Source of the DNA: Thermoflexus hugenholtzii JAD2
GTDB taxonomy: Bacteria; Chloroflexota; Anaerolineae; Thermoflexales; Thermoflexaceae
Assembly: GCF_900187885.1 (NCBI RefSeq)
Contig: NZ_FYEK01000012.1
Span: 62,712-126,711 of the forward strand
Reading direction: 5' to 3'
DNA length: 64,000 nucleotides
The position numbers and the translations under genes were made by a program. Below, in pieces: positions 41,709-50,887 of the stretch. The notes under the pieces were generated by a model. The model was not told where the DNA came from and did not search any database. It worked only from the letters and a program-made list of their open reading frames with translations. Within the stretch, counting starts at the first letter, position 1; every line of letters starts with the position of its first letter.

Positions 41709-42675
41709 CCCGTTCCTCCTCGATTTCGTGGACCTCCGCCCGCTCCACCTCCAGCTGGCCGTCTTTCAGGATCCGATAACGATCGAAGTCCCGGGCCACC
41801 CACACCCGGGGGAAGAGGGCCATCGCCTCCTGCCGGATCTCGCGCTCCCGATAGCGCCGGGAGACGTGGGTCAGGATCAGATGCCCCACCCCAGCCGCGC
41901 GGGCCAGCCCGGCCGCCTCGGCGGCGGTGAGATGGTCGTGGCGACGGGCCAGGTCCCGGTCCGCCTCCAGATAGGTGGCCTCGATCACCAGCGCCCCCAC
42001 TCCCCGGACGGCCTCCACCAGATCATCCACCCGCCCGGCGTCCCCCACCAGGGCCAGGGACGCTCCCTCCACCGGCGGCCCCAGCACGTCGTCCGGCCTC
42101 ACCACCCGCCCGTCGGGCAGGGTCACCGGTTCCCCCTGCACCAGGCGCCGACGCTCCGGACCCGGAGGGATCCCCAGGGCCTCGGCCTTCTCCACCAGGA
42201 AGGGCCGCCGCGGCTTCTCCCGGAAGAGATACCCCAGGCTGTCCCCGCCGCGATGGGTGACTGGGAAGGCGTAGACGCTGAACTTCTCATCCTCGAAGAG
42301 CAGTCCGGGCTCGATGACGTGGAAGGAGATCTCAATGGAGGGCCGCACCCCGCGCAGGACCACCCGGTAGATCAGATCCTTCACCCGCTCGATGGTCCCG
42401 CGACGACCGTAGATGGCCACGCGGGGGAGGATCTCCCAGCGCATCACCGTCGACAGAAACCCTGCCAGCCCCAGGATGTGGTCCAGATGGGCGTGGGTGA
42501 GCAGGATGGTCTCCAGACGGCGGAAGCCCAGGCCGCTCTTCAGCAGCTGCCGCTGGGTTCCCTCCCCGCAATCCACCAGGAAGCGGCGGTCCTCGAACAT
42601 CACCACGTGGGCGGGCAGCCCGCGCCGGATCGAAGGGGCGGAGGCGGAGGTGCCCAGGAAGACGATCTCGATCAT
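41659..42675 (-). CDS. rnz: Ribonuclease Z / metallo-beta-lactamase RNase
   Basis: 338 residues. 3' processing of tRNA precursors. Metallo-beta-lactamase fold with the zinc motif HAHLDH at 61-66 (SETH.LDH type), the start IEIVFLGTSASAPS, VDCGEGTQRQLL, and ILTHVSRRYRE with IEATYLEADRD in the second half. Slightly longer than typical RNase Z because of a C-terminal extension that overlaps the zinc-ribbon gene. Starts three bases after the rtcA stop. Confidence 0.92.
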   Translation of the reverse strand: MIEIVFLGTSASAPSIRRGLPAHVVMFEDRRFLVDCGEGTQRQLLKSGLGFRRLETILLTHAHLDHILGLAGFLSTVMRWEILPRVAIYGRRGTIERVKDLIYRVVLRGVRPSIEISFHVIEPGLLFEDEKFSVYAFPVTHRGGDSLGYLFREKPRRPFLVEKAEALGIPPGPERRRLVQGEPVTLPDGRVVRPDDVLGPPVEGASLALVGDAGRVDDLVEAVRGVGALVIEATYLEADRDLARRHDHLTAAEAAGLARAAGVGHLILTHVSRRYREREIRQEAMALFPRVWVARDFDRYRILKDGQLEVERAEVHEIEEERDVLAESERAGAGHGGL

Positions 42676-42678
42676 CCC

Positions 42679-43797
42679 TCATCCCTCCACCGGGCGGACG
42701 CGCACCTCGCCGGGGTCGCCCTCTTCCCCGATGACTTCAAAACGGTCCCCGACGAAGTGGCAGGCCACCCAGATGCTAGTCAGCAGATGGGCGGTGATGC
42801 AGGAAGTGGTGAACCGGGAGGTCCCGGGCGAGAGGGCGAGCGGCAGGATCAGCTGATCGGCCAGATGCGGATCCACCGCCGCGCCGGAGCGATGGAAGGC
42901 GAGGAAGCCGGACACTGCTTCCTCGGCCACCCGCTCGGCCGGGAGGCCCTTCTTGCCGTAGGCGGAGGCCCCCGCCCGGATGTTCGCATATTCCGCGATC
43001 AGGAAGATCCCGGCCCCCGGCCCCGGGCTCTCCGCCAGGATCGCCTCCACCTCATCCGGAAGGCCGGCCTCCCGCAGCAGGCGGTTGGCCCGCCCGGCCA
43101 TCCGCTTGGCGATCTCCAGGGGCAGATTGGAGACCGCCGCCCATCCCCACAGCCGGCGCAGCGGCCCCCGCTCGGTCAGGGTCAGCGGCTTCAGGCGATA
43201 GAGCCCCTCTCCCTCCAGCGGGCCGTGGACGTAAAGATGGATCTCGCCACCTCCTACGGGATACCAGCCCCAGCGCTCCAGATGGACTTCGGCGTGCAGG
43301 CCCATGCGGCTCAGGGTCGGCAGCAGCACGTCGCGCACGTAATGGAAGGGCGGGCTCCACGGCACATGGGTTCCTCCCCGCAGGGTGACCCGGGAGGATC
43401 CGGAGGCGTAGGCCAGGGGGAGCAGGATGGCCTGCAGGATCAGGGTGACCGAGCCGGCGCTCCCGCCGGCCCGCGCCGCTCCCACGTCAACGGTGTAAGC
43501 CCCCGGGGCGGGCGGCGATTGGGGGATGAAGGTGAGGGCGGTGGAGCCTAAGGCAGCCCCCTGGACTTGGGCATGGCAGAGCGCAGCGGCGGCCTTCACC
43601 GCGCTGAGGTGCTGCGCCTGAAGGCCGGGGTTGGGGCGTCGGGCCCGGATGTTCTCCACCCGCACCGGCCGCCCGGTGATCGCCGAGAGGGCCAGCGCCG
43701 AGCGCAGGATCTGCCCGCCGCCCTCGCCGTAGCTGCCATCCAAGACGATCATCGACAACGCCGCCGAAGACCTCCCCCGGGATGCCGGCCCTGTCAT
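42679..43797 (-). CDS. rtcA: RNA 3'-terminal phosphate cyclase (RtcA)
   Basis: 372 residues from the ATG at 43797 (GAGGGAAGCC upstream); an ATG 15 codons later (43752), at the conserved start MIVLDGSYGEGGGQILRSAL, is an alternative. Family motifs: RARRPNPGLQAQHLSAVKAA, GTHVPWSPPFHYV, and ERWGWYPVGGGEI. The nucleotidyl-accepting His lies near the C-terminus in SCITAHLLTS. Converts RNA 3'-phosphates to 2',3'-cyclic phosphates using ATP. In an operon with RNase Z and a zinc ribbon, without RtcB in the window. Confidence 0.93.
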   Translation of the reverse strand: MTGPASRGRSSAALSMIVLDGSYGEGGGQILRSALALSAITGRPVRVENIRARRPNPGLQAQHLSAVKAAAALCHAQVQGAALGSTALTFIPQSPPAPGAYTVDVGAARAGGSAGSVTLILQAILLPLAYASGSSRVTLRGGTHVPWSPPFHYVRDVLLPTLSRMGLHAEVHLERWGWYPVGGGEIHLYVHGPLEGEGLYRLKPLTLTERGPLRRLWGWAAVSNLPLEIAKRMAGRANRLLREAGLPDEVEAILAESPGPGAGIFLIAEYANIRAGASAYGKKGLPAERVAEEAVSGFLAFHRSGAAVDPHLADQLILPLALSPGTSRFTTSCITAHLLTSIWVACHFVGDRFEVIGEEGDPGEVRVRPVEG

Positions 43798-44219
43798 GGC
43801 TTCCCTCGTCCGTCCCACAGGATGACGGTGGAGGGATCGGATGGATGCCCAGCGGTCGAGCCTCCCTTACGCGATCCGAATCGCCCGCAGACCGGCCACG
43901 CGTTGGAACGCCTCCGGGTTCGCCGGGATCAGAGCGGAGGCCTCGCTCATGGTTCGACGCGCCCCGTCCCCCATCCCTTCCGCAGATCGGAGACCGCCTG
44001 CTTCTCCTTTTCAGATCCTATGGAAGTGTTCCGAAGCAGCTCGCCGGCGCGCTGGAACCCTCTCCGGCCGTTCCGTCCGCGCTCGCTCCACCGCTTCCGG
44101 GGAGCTCGAAGCGCCCGCGTGGATCATCCCCCGTTCCGACCCCTCTTTCGGAGCCTCCTCCCGTGGGGTTCAGGCCTGCGCGAGCGACCCCGCGGGCCCC
44201 GTCGAGAAGTCTTCCCTCA
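43798..44219. other. Gap without a supported gene between rtcA and the acylase gene
   Basis: About 420 bases of high-GC sequence with no open frame of convincing composition. A 27-codon minus-strand ORF (43867-43950) ends NPEAFQRVAGLRAIRIA, which loosely resembles the last strand of PIN toxins; no other part of a PIN domain could be read nearby, so it is at most a relic. Confidence 0.4.
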
Positions 44220-46580
44220 TTATAGCCCAGAGGGAGAGCCCGACAGACGGTCCGGCGGTGTCGGGGCGACCGGCTCCAGGGTCCAGATCCGCCGGGTGTG
44301 GGCCCGCACGGCCTCCGGGCTCCAGGGCATCGGCCGGGCCCGGCCCGCATGCCAGAGGGGGAACTGATCGAAGTAATGCCGCGAGGTCGGGGATCCCCCT
44401 TGCCCGCCCGGGAGCACCGCCAGACAGCGGTCCCAGTCGCTCAGATCGGCGACGAAACGCCACGAGGGCAGCGCCCCCAGGGGGCCGCCGAGCTGATTGC
44501 CCTGGAAGCCCGCCTGCAGGGGGGTATCCCCATCCCCGCCGAGGGGGAAGGGCCCCCGGTTGAACAAGGGCGCCAGCGCCGGCACCTGGCCCAGGACGTG
44601 GCGGAGCGTCACCCGGTGGATCCGCCCCCACGTCCACCGGGCGGGGTCCTGCCCCAGTCGCTTCCGGAGCCAGCGGACGGCTTCCCGAAAGGCCTCTGCC
44701 ACCCATTCGACGGCTGAGCGCTCCCCCAGCCAGAAGGGATCTCCGCGGCGGAGGAGGGCTCGCAGGGCATGGGGAGCGGTGCGATAGAACGAGTGGCCCG
44801 GCAGGAAGACGTTGAGGGACTCTCCCAGATACCGGCGCCATGCCGAGCGGAGCCGGGGCTCCAGAAGGCGGCGGAGCAGCATCCACTCGACGGTGGCTAC
44901 GATGGTCGGTGCCACCGCCTCTGCCTCCATCCGTCCATCCCAGGCCTTGACCTGGGCCAGCAGCCACGCCTCGTCCGCATCCCCCGGCTCCACCTGCGCC
45001 AGCCAGGGCTTCCACTCCAGGGCTCCCAGGGAGACCACATCCGTCTGGATGGTCAGGCAATCCGCCGCCGTGAGGGCCGGCGTGGATTCCAGGCGCTCCC
45101 GGATCCGCCGCGCCCGGTGGTCCGGCATCCACTCCGCGCTGATGAAATACGGATAGCGCGGGCCCACGATGCGATGGTTGGCGGTGACCACCAGGCCCTC
45201 TGGGGGATCGAAAGCGAAGGGAAGCGCTTCAAAGGGGATCTCCCCCGCCCAATCGAACTCCCCGCTCCAGCCCGGGACCGGAACCAGGCCGTGGCCCTGA
45301 CGCCGGATGGGGATGCGGCCGGCCATCTGATAGCCGATGTGTCCTTCCCGATCTGCGTAGACGAAGTTGAGGACCGGGGCCGGCCAGCGACGCAGGGCCT
45401 CCCGGAACTCCTCCCAGTTGGAAGCGCGGTTCAATCGAAGGAGTGCTTCCCACCACGTCTCGGCCTGCGCCCCCGCCCAGGCCAGGGCCAGGCCGACCTG
45501 GGGCCAGGGGATCCCCTCCGGCTCATACTCCGGGAGGAGATCGGTGAGCACCGGCCCGTGACGGGTGACTCGCATCCGGAAGCGCTCTGGAGCGCGCGCG
45601 CCGCGCACCCGGATCTCGATCTCCCGCACCTCCGCCTCCGCCCATCCCTCGGGGGTCTCATACCGCAGGGGGTTCTCCGGATCGAAGCGCTCGATGAACC
45701 AGTCCTGGGTGTCGGCGATGACCGCCGTGGCCCCCCAGGCGATGGCCGCGTTATGCCCCAGCACCACGCCGGGCAGGCCCGGGACGGTCACCCCGGCGAC
45801 GGCGAACCCCTCCGGCTCGCAGACCAGATGCTGCTCATACCACAGGCTGGGCAGAGAGAGGGGAAGATGCGGATCGTTGGCCAGCAGCGGCCGTCCGGTG
45901 GCGGTGCGGGAGCCGGCCACCACCCAATTGTTGCTGCCGATCCCTTCCCGAGGGCCGAGCCAGCGGGCCAGGGCGCCATACATCGAAAGCAGTCTCTCGG
46001 CCATCGGTTCGACTCCCATCGTCTCGGGGAAGAGGGCCGTCTCTCCGAAGACGGCCTCAGGCTCCAGATCCGCCGCCCGCTCCCCCAGGGCCCGGGCCAT
46101 CGCCACCCGGCACAGCTCGCTGTCCCAGTTCCACGAGAGGGACCAGGCCACCACCAGCCCCCATGCTGCGCTGTGCAGCGGGGTCCAGGGGAAATCCGGG
46201 AGGGGGACCAGGCGGTCCTCGAGGCCGGATGGGCCGCACCGGAACGCAGCGCTCACCCCAGCCGCGTAGGCCTCGAGAAGTGATCGGAGCGGCGGCGGGA
46301 TCCGCTCCAGGCCGGCCCGGGCGTGCTCGGCCCAGCCCACCCCCCGGGCGAAGCGGTCCATCTCCAGCCCCATCGGGCCGAAGACCTCGCTCAGACGGCC
46401 CAGGGCCACCAGGCGGTTGAAGCGCATCTGCCATCCTCGATCCCGCCCGTGGACGAACCCCTGGGCGAAGAAGAGATCGGCCAGCGTGCGGGCCTCGATA
46501 TGGGGGATCCCCCAGTCATCGAACCGGATCTCCACCCGATCCTTCAGACCTTCCAGCCGGAACGAACGGGCTCGAGCCAT
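44220..46580 (-). CDS. Penicillin-acylase-family N-terminal nucleophile hydrolase
   Basis: 786 residues, full length for the family. The pre-alpha chain begins RVEIRFDDWGIPHIEARTLADLFFAQGFVHGRDR (split here by residues 15-48). The nucleophile is Ser216 in IGSNNWVVAGS, where self-cleavage makes the beta chain, followed by ANDPHLPLSLPSLWYE. The Asn of TANHRIVGP and the ending HVLGQVPALAPLFNRGPFP are also typical. Hydrolyses amide side chains, such as acyl-homoserine lactones or beta-lactams; the natural substrate is unknown. I see no clear signal peptide, which is unusual, so cytoplasmic location is possible. Confidence 0.9.
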   Translation of the reverse strand: MARARSFRLEGLKDRVEIRFDDWGIPHIEARTLADLFFAQGFVHGRDRGWQMRFNRLVALGRLSEVFGPMGLEMDRFARGVGWAEHARAGLERIPPPLRSLLEAYAAGVSAAFRCGPSGLEDRLVPLPDFPWTPLHSAAWGLVVAWSLSWNWDSELCRVAMARALGERAADLEPEAVFGETALFPETMGVEPMAERLLSMYGALARWLGPREGIGSNNWVVAGSRTATGRPLLANDPHLPLSLPSLWYEQHLVCEPEGFAVAGVTVPGLPGVVLGHNAAIAWGATAVIADTQDWFIERFDPENPLRYETPEGWAEAEVREIEIRVRGARAPERFRMRVTRHGPVLTDLLPEYEPEGIPWPQVGLALAWAGAQAETWWEALLRLNRASNWEEFREALRRWPAPVLNFVYADREGHIGYQMAGRIPIRRQGHGLVPVPGWSGEFDWAGEIPFEALPFAFDPPEGLVVTANHRIVGPRYPYFISAEWMPDHRARRIRERLESTPALTAADCLTIQTDVVSLGALEWKPWLAQVEPGDADEAWLLAQVKAWDGRMEAEAVAPTIVATVEWMLLRRLLEPRLRSAWRRYLGESLNVFLPGHSFYRTAPHALRALLRRGDPFWLGERSAVEWVAEAFREAVRWLRKRLGQDPARWTWGRIHRVTLRHVLGQVPALAPLFNRGPFPLGGDGDTPLQAGFQGNQLGGPLGALPSWRFVADLSDWDRCLAVLPGGQGGSPTSRHYFDQFPLWHAGRARPMPWSPEAVRAHTRRIWTLEPVAPTPPDRLSGSPSGL

Positions 46581-46695
46581 CGGTGACCTCCGGGATTCGG
46601 GTCCGGGAAGGACGGTGCGGCTATCATGATGACGGATCTTCCAGAAAGGGGAAGGATCTCCTCGAGGTCGGGAACACGCATGGAGCGGATGGGCG

Positions 46696-47475
46696 ATGAT
46701 TGAGATGCGGGGGGTTTGGTTCGGATATGGGGGGCGGTGGCTTTTTCAGGATTTCTCGTGGTCGGTGAGGCGGGGGGAGGCCTGGGCGATCATCGGCCCC
46801 TCCGGGTGCGGGAAGACGACGTTGCTTTACCTGCTGGCCGGGTTGCGCCGGCCCCAGCGGGGGGAGATCCAGATCGACGGACAGCCCTTGCGACGGCCGC
46901 GCCCGCGCACCGGCCTGATCCTTCAGGATTACGGGCTCCTGCCCTGGGCCACGGTGTGGGAGAACGTCGCCCTGGGCCTGCGCATCCGTCGCTTCTACGG
47001 GCCGGACGGGCGTCACGCGCCGGCGGACGCGCCGGTGGGGGAGATCGAGGGGCCGGTGAACGCCTGGCTGGAGCGCCTGGGGCTGGCCGCCGTGCGGGAG
47101 CATTACCCGGGGCAGATCTCGGGGGGGCAACGCCAGCGGACGGCCATCGCCCGGGCCCTGGTGCTGAAGCCCGACCTGCTGCTGATGGACGAGCCCTTCG
47201 CCTCGCTGGACGCGCCCACCCGGGAGGACCTGCAGGAGCTGACCTGGCGTTTGAAGGAAGAAGAGGCCCTGACCCTGATCCTGGTCACCCACAACATTGA
47301 GGAGGCCGTCTTCATGGGTCAGCGGATCATGGTCCTGGGCCAGCCGCCCCATACGGCGCCGGTCATCGTGGAGAACCCCGGGGCGGGGGATCCGGCCTTC
47401 CGCCGGACGGCGGCTTACTCGGAGCAGGTGGAGCGGCTGCGCCGGGCCCTGCGGGCCCCGGCCGGCTCCCGATGA
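46696..47475 (+). CDS. ABC transporter ATP-binding protein (nitrate/sulfonate/taurine type)
   Basis: 259 residues. Walker A GPSGCGKTT (34-42), Q-loop ILQDYGLLPWATVWEN, signature ISGGQRQRTAIARAL, Walker B LLLMDEPFASLD and H-loop VTHNIEEAVFMG. Closest to SsuB/TauB/NrtD importer ATPases. No permease or binding protein is next to it, so it is an orphan ATPase or part of a dispersed system. Convergent with the thioesterase gene (11 bases apart). Confidence 0.9.
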   Translation: MIEMRGVWFGYGGRWLFQDFSWSVRRGEAWAIIGPSGCGKTTLLYLLAGLRRPQRGEIQIDGQPLRRPRPRTGLILQDYGLLPWATVWENVALGLRIRRFYGPDGRHAPADAPVGEIEGPVNAWLERLGLAAVREHYPGQISGGQRQRTAIARALVLKPDLLLMDEPFASLDAPTREDLQELTWRLKEEEALTLILVTHNIEEAVFMGQRIMVLGQPPHTAPVIVENPGAGDPAFRRTAAYSEQVERLRRALRAPAGSR

Positions 47476-47486
47476 CCCGGGCGTCC

Positions 47487-47966
47487 TCACTGGGTTCCCC
47501 GGGCCTCGCGGCGGGCCAGCCGTTCCGCCCGGCGCTGGTCGGCTTCCTCCGCCTTCCGTCGTTCCTCCTCGGTCTCCAGGATCAGCGGGGGCACCGGGGC
47601 GGGCCGGCCGTCGCGGTCCAGAGCCACGTAGACGAAGTAGGCGGTGGCGGTCAGCCGGCGCTCGCCGGTCAGCAGGTCCTCCGCCTCCACCCGGATCTCC
47701 ACTTCCATCGAGGTCCGCCAGGCCTGGGTCATGCGCGCCCGCACGTGCACCAGGTCTCCCACGTGGACCGGGGCGCAGAACTGGATGGAGTCCACCACCA
47801 CGGTCACCGTGGGCCGGCGGGCGTGGCGGGAGGCGACGATGGCCCCCGCCTCGTCCATGAGCTTCATGATCCAGCCGCCGTGGACGTTGCCCAGGATGTT
47901 GGCGGATTCCGGCTGCATGATCTGGGCCAGCACCACCTCGCTGTCCTGCACGCGCTTCCCTTCCAT
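47487..47966 (-). CDS. Acyl-CoA thioesterase (YciA-like hotdog)
   Basis: 159 residues from the ATG at 47966; a GTG at 48035 overlapping the tyrS stop would add 23 residues. Hotdog fold with the family signature ANILGNVHGGWIMKLMDEAGAIVA, split here at residues about 21-44, followed by VDSIQFCAPVHVGDLV and the strand ATAYFVYVALD. Arg/Glu-rich C-terminal helix. Hydrolyses acyl-CoA; the chain-length preference is unknown. Downstream of tyrS and nearly overlapping it. Confidence 0.9.
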   Translation of the reverse strand: MEGKRVQDSEVVLAQIMQPESANILGNVHGGWIMKLMDEAGAIVASRHARRPTVTVVVDSIQFCAPVHVGDLVHVRARMTQAWRTSMEVEIRVEAEDLLTGERRLTATAYFVYVALDRDGRPAPVPPLILETEEERRKAEEADQRRAERLARREARGTQ

Positions 47967-48031
47967 GGCGAAGGCTCCGGCCGAACGGTGGATGGAGATC
48001 CGGGCGGCGCGGCGTCCCGGCGTGGTCCGGT

Positions 48032-49261
48032 TCACTCTGGCTCCGCGGGCACCAGGCGCATGAAGCGCCGGCGGCCGACCTGGAGCACCCGCGGCCGATC
48101 CACCTGGATGATCGTCTCCACCTCCGAGAGGGTCTCCCCATCCAGGCGCACGCCGCCCTGGCGGATCAGGCGGCGGGCCTCGCTCCGGCTGGGGGCCATC
48201 CCCGTGAGGACCAGGAGGTCGACCAGCGGCTGTGGCCGGGAGAGTGGGAAGGTGGGCATCTCCTCCGGATAGGCCCGCTCCTGGAACACGGTGCGGAAGT
48301 GGGCCTCCGCCCGCTCCGCCGCCTCCTCCCCGAAGAAAATCGAAACGATCTCCCGGGCGAGCTCCATCTTCACATCCCGAGGATGGAGGGTTCCCTCCCG
48401 CAGCCCTTGCTCGATGGCGGCGATCCGCTGCGGCGGATATCGGGTGAGCAGCTTGAAGTAGGTCGGCATCACCTCGTCCGGGATGCTCATCACCTTGCCG
48501 AACATGTCCTCTGGGGTGGTGTTCAGCGGGATGTGGTTGCCCAGGGATTTGGACATCTTGCGCACCCCGTCGGTGCCCGGCAGCAGCGGAAGCAGGATGG
48601 CCACCTGAGGCCGCTGGCCGAAGGCCTCCTGGAGCTTCCGCCCCGCGACCACGATGTTAAACAGCTGATCGGTTCCGCCGATCTGCACGTCGGCCTGCAG
48701 GGCCACCGCGTCGTAGCCCTGCATCAGCGGATAGAACAGCTCGTGCAGGAAGATAGGATCCCCGATGTCCAGCCGCGCGGAGAAGGACTCGCGGGCCAGG
48801 AACTGCTGCACCGTGAAGTGGGAGGCCAGGCGGATGAGGTCCCCGAAGGTCAGGCGGGAGAGCCATTCCGCGTTGTAGCGGATGATGGTCTTCTCCGGAT
48901 CCAGCACGCGGAAGGCCTGCTCGGCGTAGGTGCGGGCGTTGGCCTCCACCTCCTCGGGGGACATCAGGGCGCGCCCCATCAGGTGGCCGGAGGGATCCCC
49001 CACCAGGGCCGTGAAGGTGCCGATGACCAGGATGGTCTCGTGGCCGAGATCCTGGAACTGGCGGAGCTTGCGCAGGGGCACTGTGTGCCCCAGGTGCAGG
49101 TCGCTGGTCCGGGGGTCCACCCCCAGGTAGACCCGCAGGGGGCGCCCTTCCTGGAGGCGCTCCCGCAGCTCCGCCTCCATCGTCCGGCGCAGCGTCTCAT
49201 CGCCGTATTCGGTCCCCTGCATCAGCAGGGCCACCTGTTCATCGATGGACATGCGCGTCAT
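48032..49261 (-). CDS. tyrS: Tyrosyl-tRNA synthetase
   Basis: 409 residues, class I synthetase. HIGH motif as HLGH (56-59), KMSKS exact at about 235-239 (VRKMSKSLGNHIPL), tyrosine-site segments DVQIGGTDQLFNI and QGYDAVALQ, and a C-terminal S4-type RNA-binding domain (SRSEARRLIRQGGVRLDGE). AAGAGGAGGCAGGG ribosome site before the ATG. The leader (about 120 nt) shows no convincing T-box element. Confidence 0.95.
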   Translation of the reverse strand: MTRMSIDEQVALLMQGTEYGDETLRRTMEAELRERLQEGRPLRVYLGVDPRTSDLHLGHTVPLRKLRQFQDLGHETILVIGTFTALVGDPSGHLMGRALMSPEEVEANARTYAEQAFRVLDPEKTIIRYNAEWLSRLTFGDLIRLASHFTVQQFLARESFSARLDIGDPIFLHELFYPLMQGYDAVALQADVQIGGTDQLFNIVVAGRKLQEAFGQRPQVAILLPLLPGTDGVRKMSKSLGNHIPLNTTPEDMFGKVMSIPDEVMPTYFKLLTRYPPQRIAAIEQGLREGTLHPRDVKMELAREIVSIFFGEEAAERAEAHFRTVFQERAYPEEMPTFPLSRPQPLVDLLVLTGMAPSRSEARRLIRQGGVRLDGETLSEVETIIQVDRPRVLQVGRRRFMRLVPAEPE

Positions 49262-49384
49262 CCCTGCCTCCTCTTAAGCCTCCCTGACGGGTTGCCTTCG
49301 AAGCGTGTGGGCTCCTTGCCGTGTGCCCGGCCTCCCGGGATCGGGGCTTTCCCATCGCCGCGAACGGATGGGGTCAACTTCAAC

Positions 49385-49413
49385 AGTATGCCATGGAGAG
49401 GACGGAGCGCCAA
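49385..49413 (-). promoter_or_regulatory. Candidate promoter of tyrS
   Basis: Minus strand: TTGGCG at 49413-49408 (4 of 6), 17-base spacer, extended -10 TGGCATACT ending at 49385 (CATACT, 4 of 6). Leader of about 120 nt to the ATG. Confidence 0.4.
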
Positions 49414-49432
49414 GTCCCCTAAGGTGGGATGT

Positions 49433-49597
49433 AGGGCTTTCCAGTTTTCTGGGCTTAGGCCCTTTCTAAGTGGAGGACTTTGAGGAGGTGGTAGGGTGCG
49501 AGGCCTTCCAGGTTTGTAGGCAGGTGATCCCTTTCGGCCACATACGTAGGGCAACTGCTTGCAGTTGCCCTACATTCGGGAAAAACTGGAAAGCCCT
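49433..49597. repeat. Composite inverted-repeat element with central hairpin (upstream of tyrS)
   Basis: Outer arms AGGGCTTTCCAGTTTT (49433-49448) and its exact complement (49582-49597), 16 bases each, enclose a perfect 13-base-pair hairpin GTAGGGCAACTGC / GCAGTTGCCCTAC (49546-49558 and 49561-49573, TT loop). A near-identical hairpin recurs at 51083-51110. No ORF fits inside. This looks like a short dispersed, possibly MITE-like or REP-like, element. Confidence 0.75.
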
Positions 49598-49700
49598 GGG
49601 TGGGATGGAGGAGGGGCGCATAGCGGCGCCCCCACCGTCTTCGGAGCCGTGACGTGGATGTCACAGCTCGGTGAGGGGCTGGATTCGGTGGCCCCGATCG

Positions 49701-50354
49701 TTATTCCCTCATGGAGGATCTTTGCGCGGAGGTGGCCTGTGCAGGCGCCCGTTTCACCACTTCGTTCAGGAAACCGTATCCGATTCGCAGGAGGCTCGCA
49801 GCCAGGTAAAGGCGTTGCTCATCCTCAGGAAGCTGGCTGAGGCGCTTCCAGAACTCGGCTTCGCGCTGCTCGAAATCGGAGAGCAGGGAGGCATGCCGTT
49901 GCAGGCGGAATTGATACCTGAGATAGTCGAGGGGAAGGTTGCTGGCCCGGTCGAGAAGCGCCATCCGCTCAGCGATGAGGGTCTGGTCGATCTGCCGCCA
50001 ACAGAAGCGTTGAAAACGCCGGTAGAGGTCGAGGATGGAGAGGGCCACGGCTTCGTGCTGCTCCCCCAAGGGCTGGAACAGGTGGATGCGAGTGCGTAAC
50101 AAGGCTTGCCATCCGAAACCGGCCAAGAGGGCCAACAGGAGCCGCTGGCGGGGTTCGAGAGGGAAAGCGAGCTCCAGCATGGCCAGGACCATCCCGGTCA
50201 GCAGGACGTTTCCCGCCAGGAAGACCAGCGCCCATGGGCTTCTTAAGGCCCGCCCCAGATCGCTCTCAAAGGTCTGGGCCAGCTCCACGAGCCCCCAGAG
50301 GAGCGCCAGCGCGCCGGCCGGGAGATAAGGAAGAAGAAGTCCGGCGAGCCACAT
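49701..50354 (-). CDS. Two-helix membrane protein with cytoplasmic helical tail, unknown
   Basis: 217 residues. Two or three hydrophobic helices in the first 85 residues (WLAGLLLPYLPAGALALLWG; LVFLAGNVLLTGMVLAML; LLLALLAGFGWQALL), then a long charged helical region (LDLYRRFQRFCWRQIDQTL; QREAEFWKRLSQLPEDEQRL). No motif recognised. Followed on the same strand (upstream) by the gene at 50390-50887; the pair may form a unit. Confidence 0.65.
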   Translation of the reverse strand: MWLAGLLLPYLPAGALALLWGLVELAQTFESDLGRALRSPWALVFLAGNVLLTGMVLAMLELAFPLEPRQRLLLALLAGFGWQALLRTRIHLFQPLGEQHEAVALSILDLYRRFQRFCWRQIDQTLIAERMALLDRASNLPLDYLRYQFRLQRHASLLSDFEQREAEFWKRLSQLPEDEQRLYLAASLLRIGYGFLNEVVKRAPAQATSAQRSSMRE

Positions 50355-50389
50355 CTCGACTTGTTCTCTAGCAACCCTGGATGGTTCGG

Positions 50390-50887
50390 CTATGGGCCGT
50401 TGAGGCGACGGGCAGCATTGCGGCCCCTGGGGGTGAGCTCAATGACATCCGCCCCGGCCACCTGACGGATGCGAATGAGCTCCTCCCTTTCCAGTTCCAC
50501 CAGGACGGGCCGGATGTCTTCCACAAAGGTGAGCAGGGCGGCCGCCAGCTCCAGGGGGAAGGCCCGGCCGCGCTGCAAAAGCTCGACTAGAATGTCCTTC
50601 CGCAACTCCCCGCGCGTCTCCTTCCCCTCGTGTCGATGGGCCTCCCCTTCCGGCGGCCTTGGAAGAGACCAGGCCTGCTGCATCGAAAGGCATTCGGAGG
50701 CCTGGGCCAGGGCCTCCTCCGATTTAGCCCGTGATCCGGCCAGTGCTTCGACCGCAGGGGGGCTTTCTCCTGTCTGTGCGGCGAGGGCCTGAACGATCTC
50801 GCTCAGCTTCCGGGTCACATCGAAGAGGGTCTTCACGATTTCCAGCAGCTCGGATTTTCGAGGGGAGGCCGAGACGGTCTCCGACAT
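50390..50887 (-). CDS. Protein with coiled-coil and C-terminal winged-helix-like region
   Basis: 165 residues. N-terminal helix (ELLEIVKTLFDVTRKLSEIV), a low-complexity middle, and a C-terminal segment resembling a winged helix (RKDILVELLQRGRAFPLEL; IRPVLVELEREELIRIRQV; ADVIELTPRGRNAARRL), the last part being like the wing of MarR/PadR proteins. Possibly a small DNA-binding regulator. GAAGAGGAGGACG ribosome site. No assigned family. Confidence 0.65.
   Translation of the reverse strand: MSETVSASPRKSELLEIVKTLFDVTRKLSEIVQALAAQTGESPPAVEALAGSRAKSEEALAQASECLSMQQAWSLPRPPEGEAHRHEGKETRGELRKDILVELLQRGRAFPLELAAALLTFVEDIRPVLVELEREELIRIRQVAGADVIELTPRGRNAARRLNGP

Noticed and set aside
43867-43950. 27-codon ORF ending NPEAFQRVAGLRAIRIA, reminiscent of a PIN toxin C-terminus
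   Set aside because: Too short, and no other PIN motif could be read in any frame nearby.
49262-49700. T-box leader upstream of tyrS
   Set aside because: No T-box consensus or clear antiterminator; the region is explained by a candidate promoter and a composite inverted repeat.
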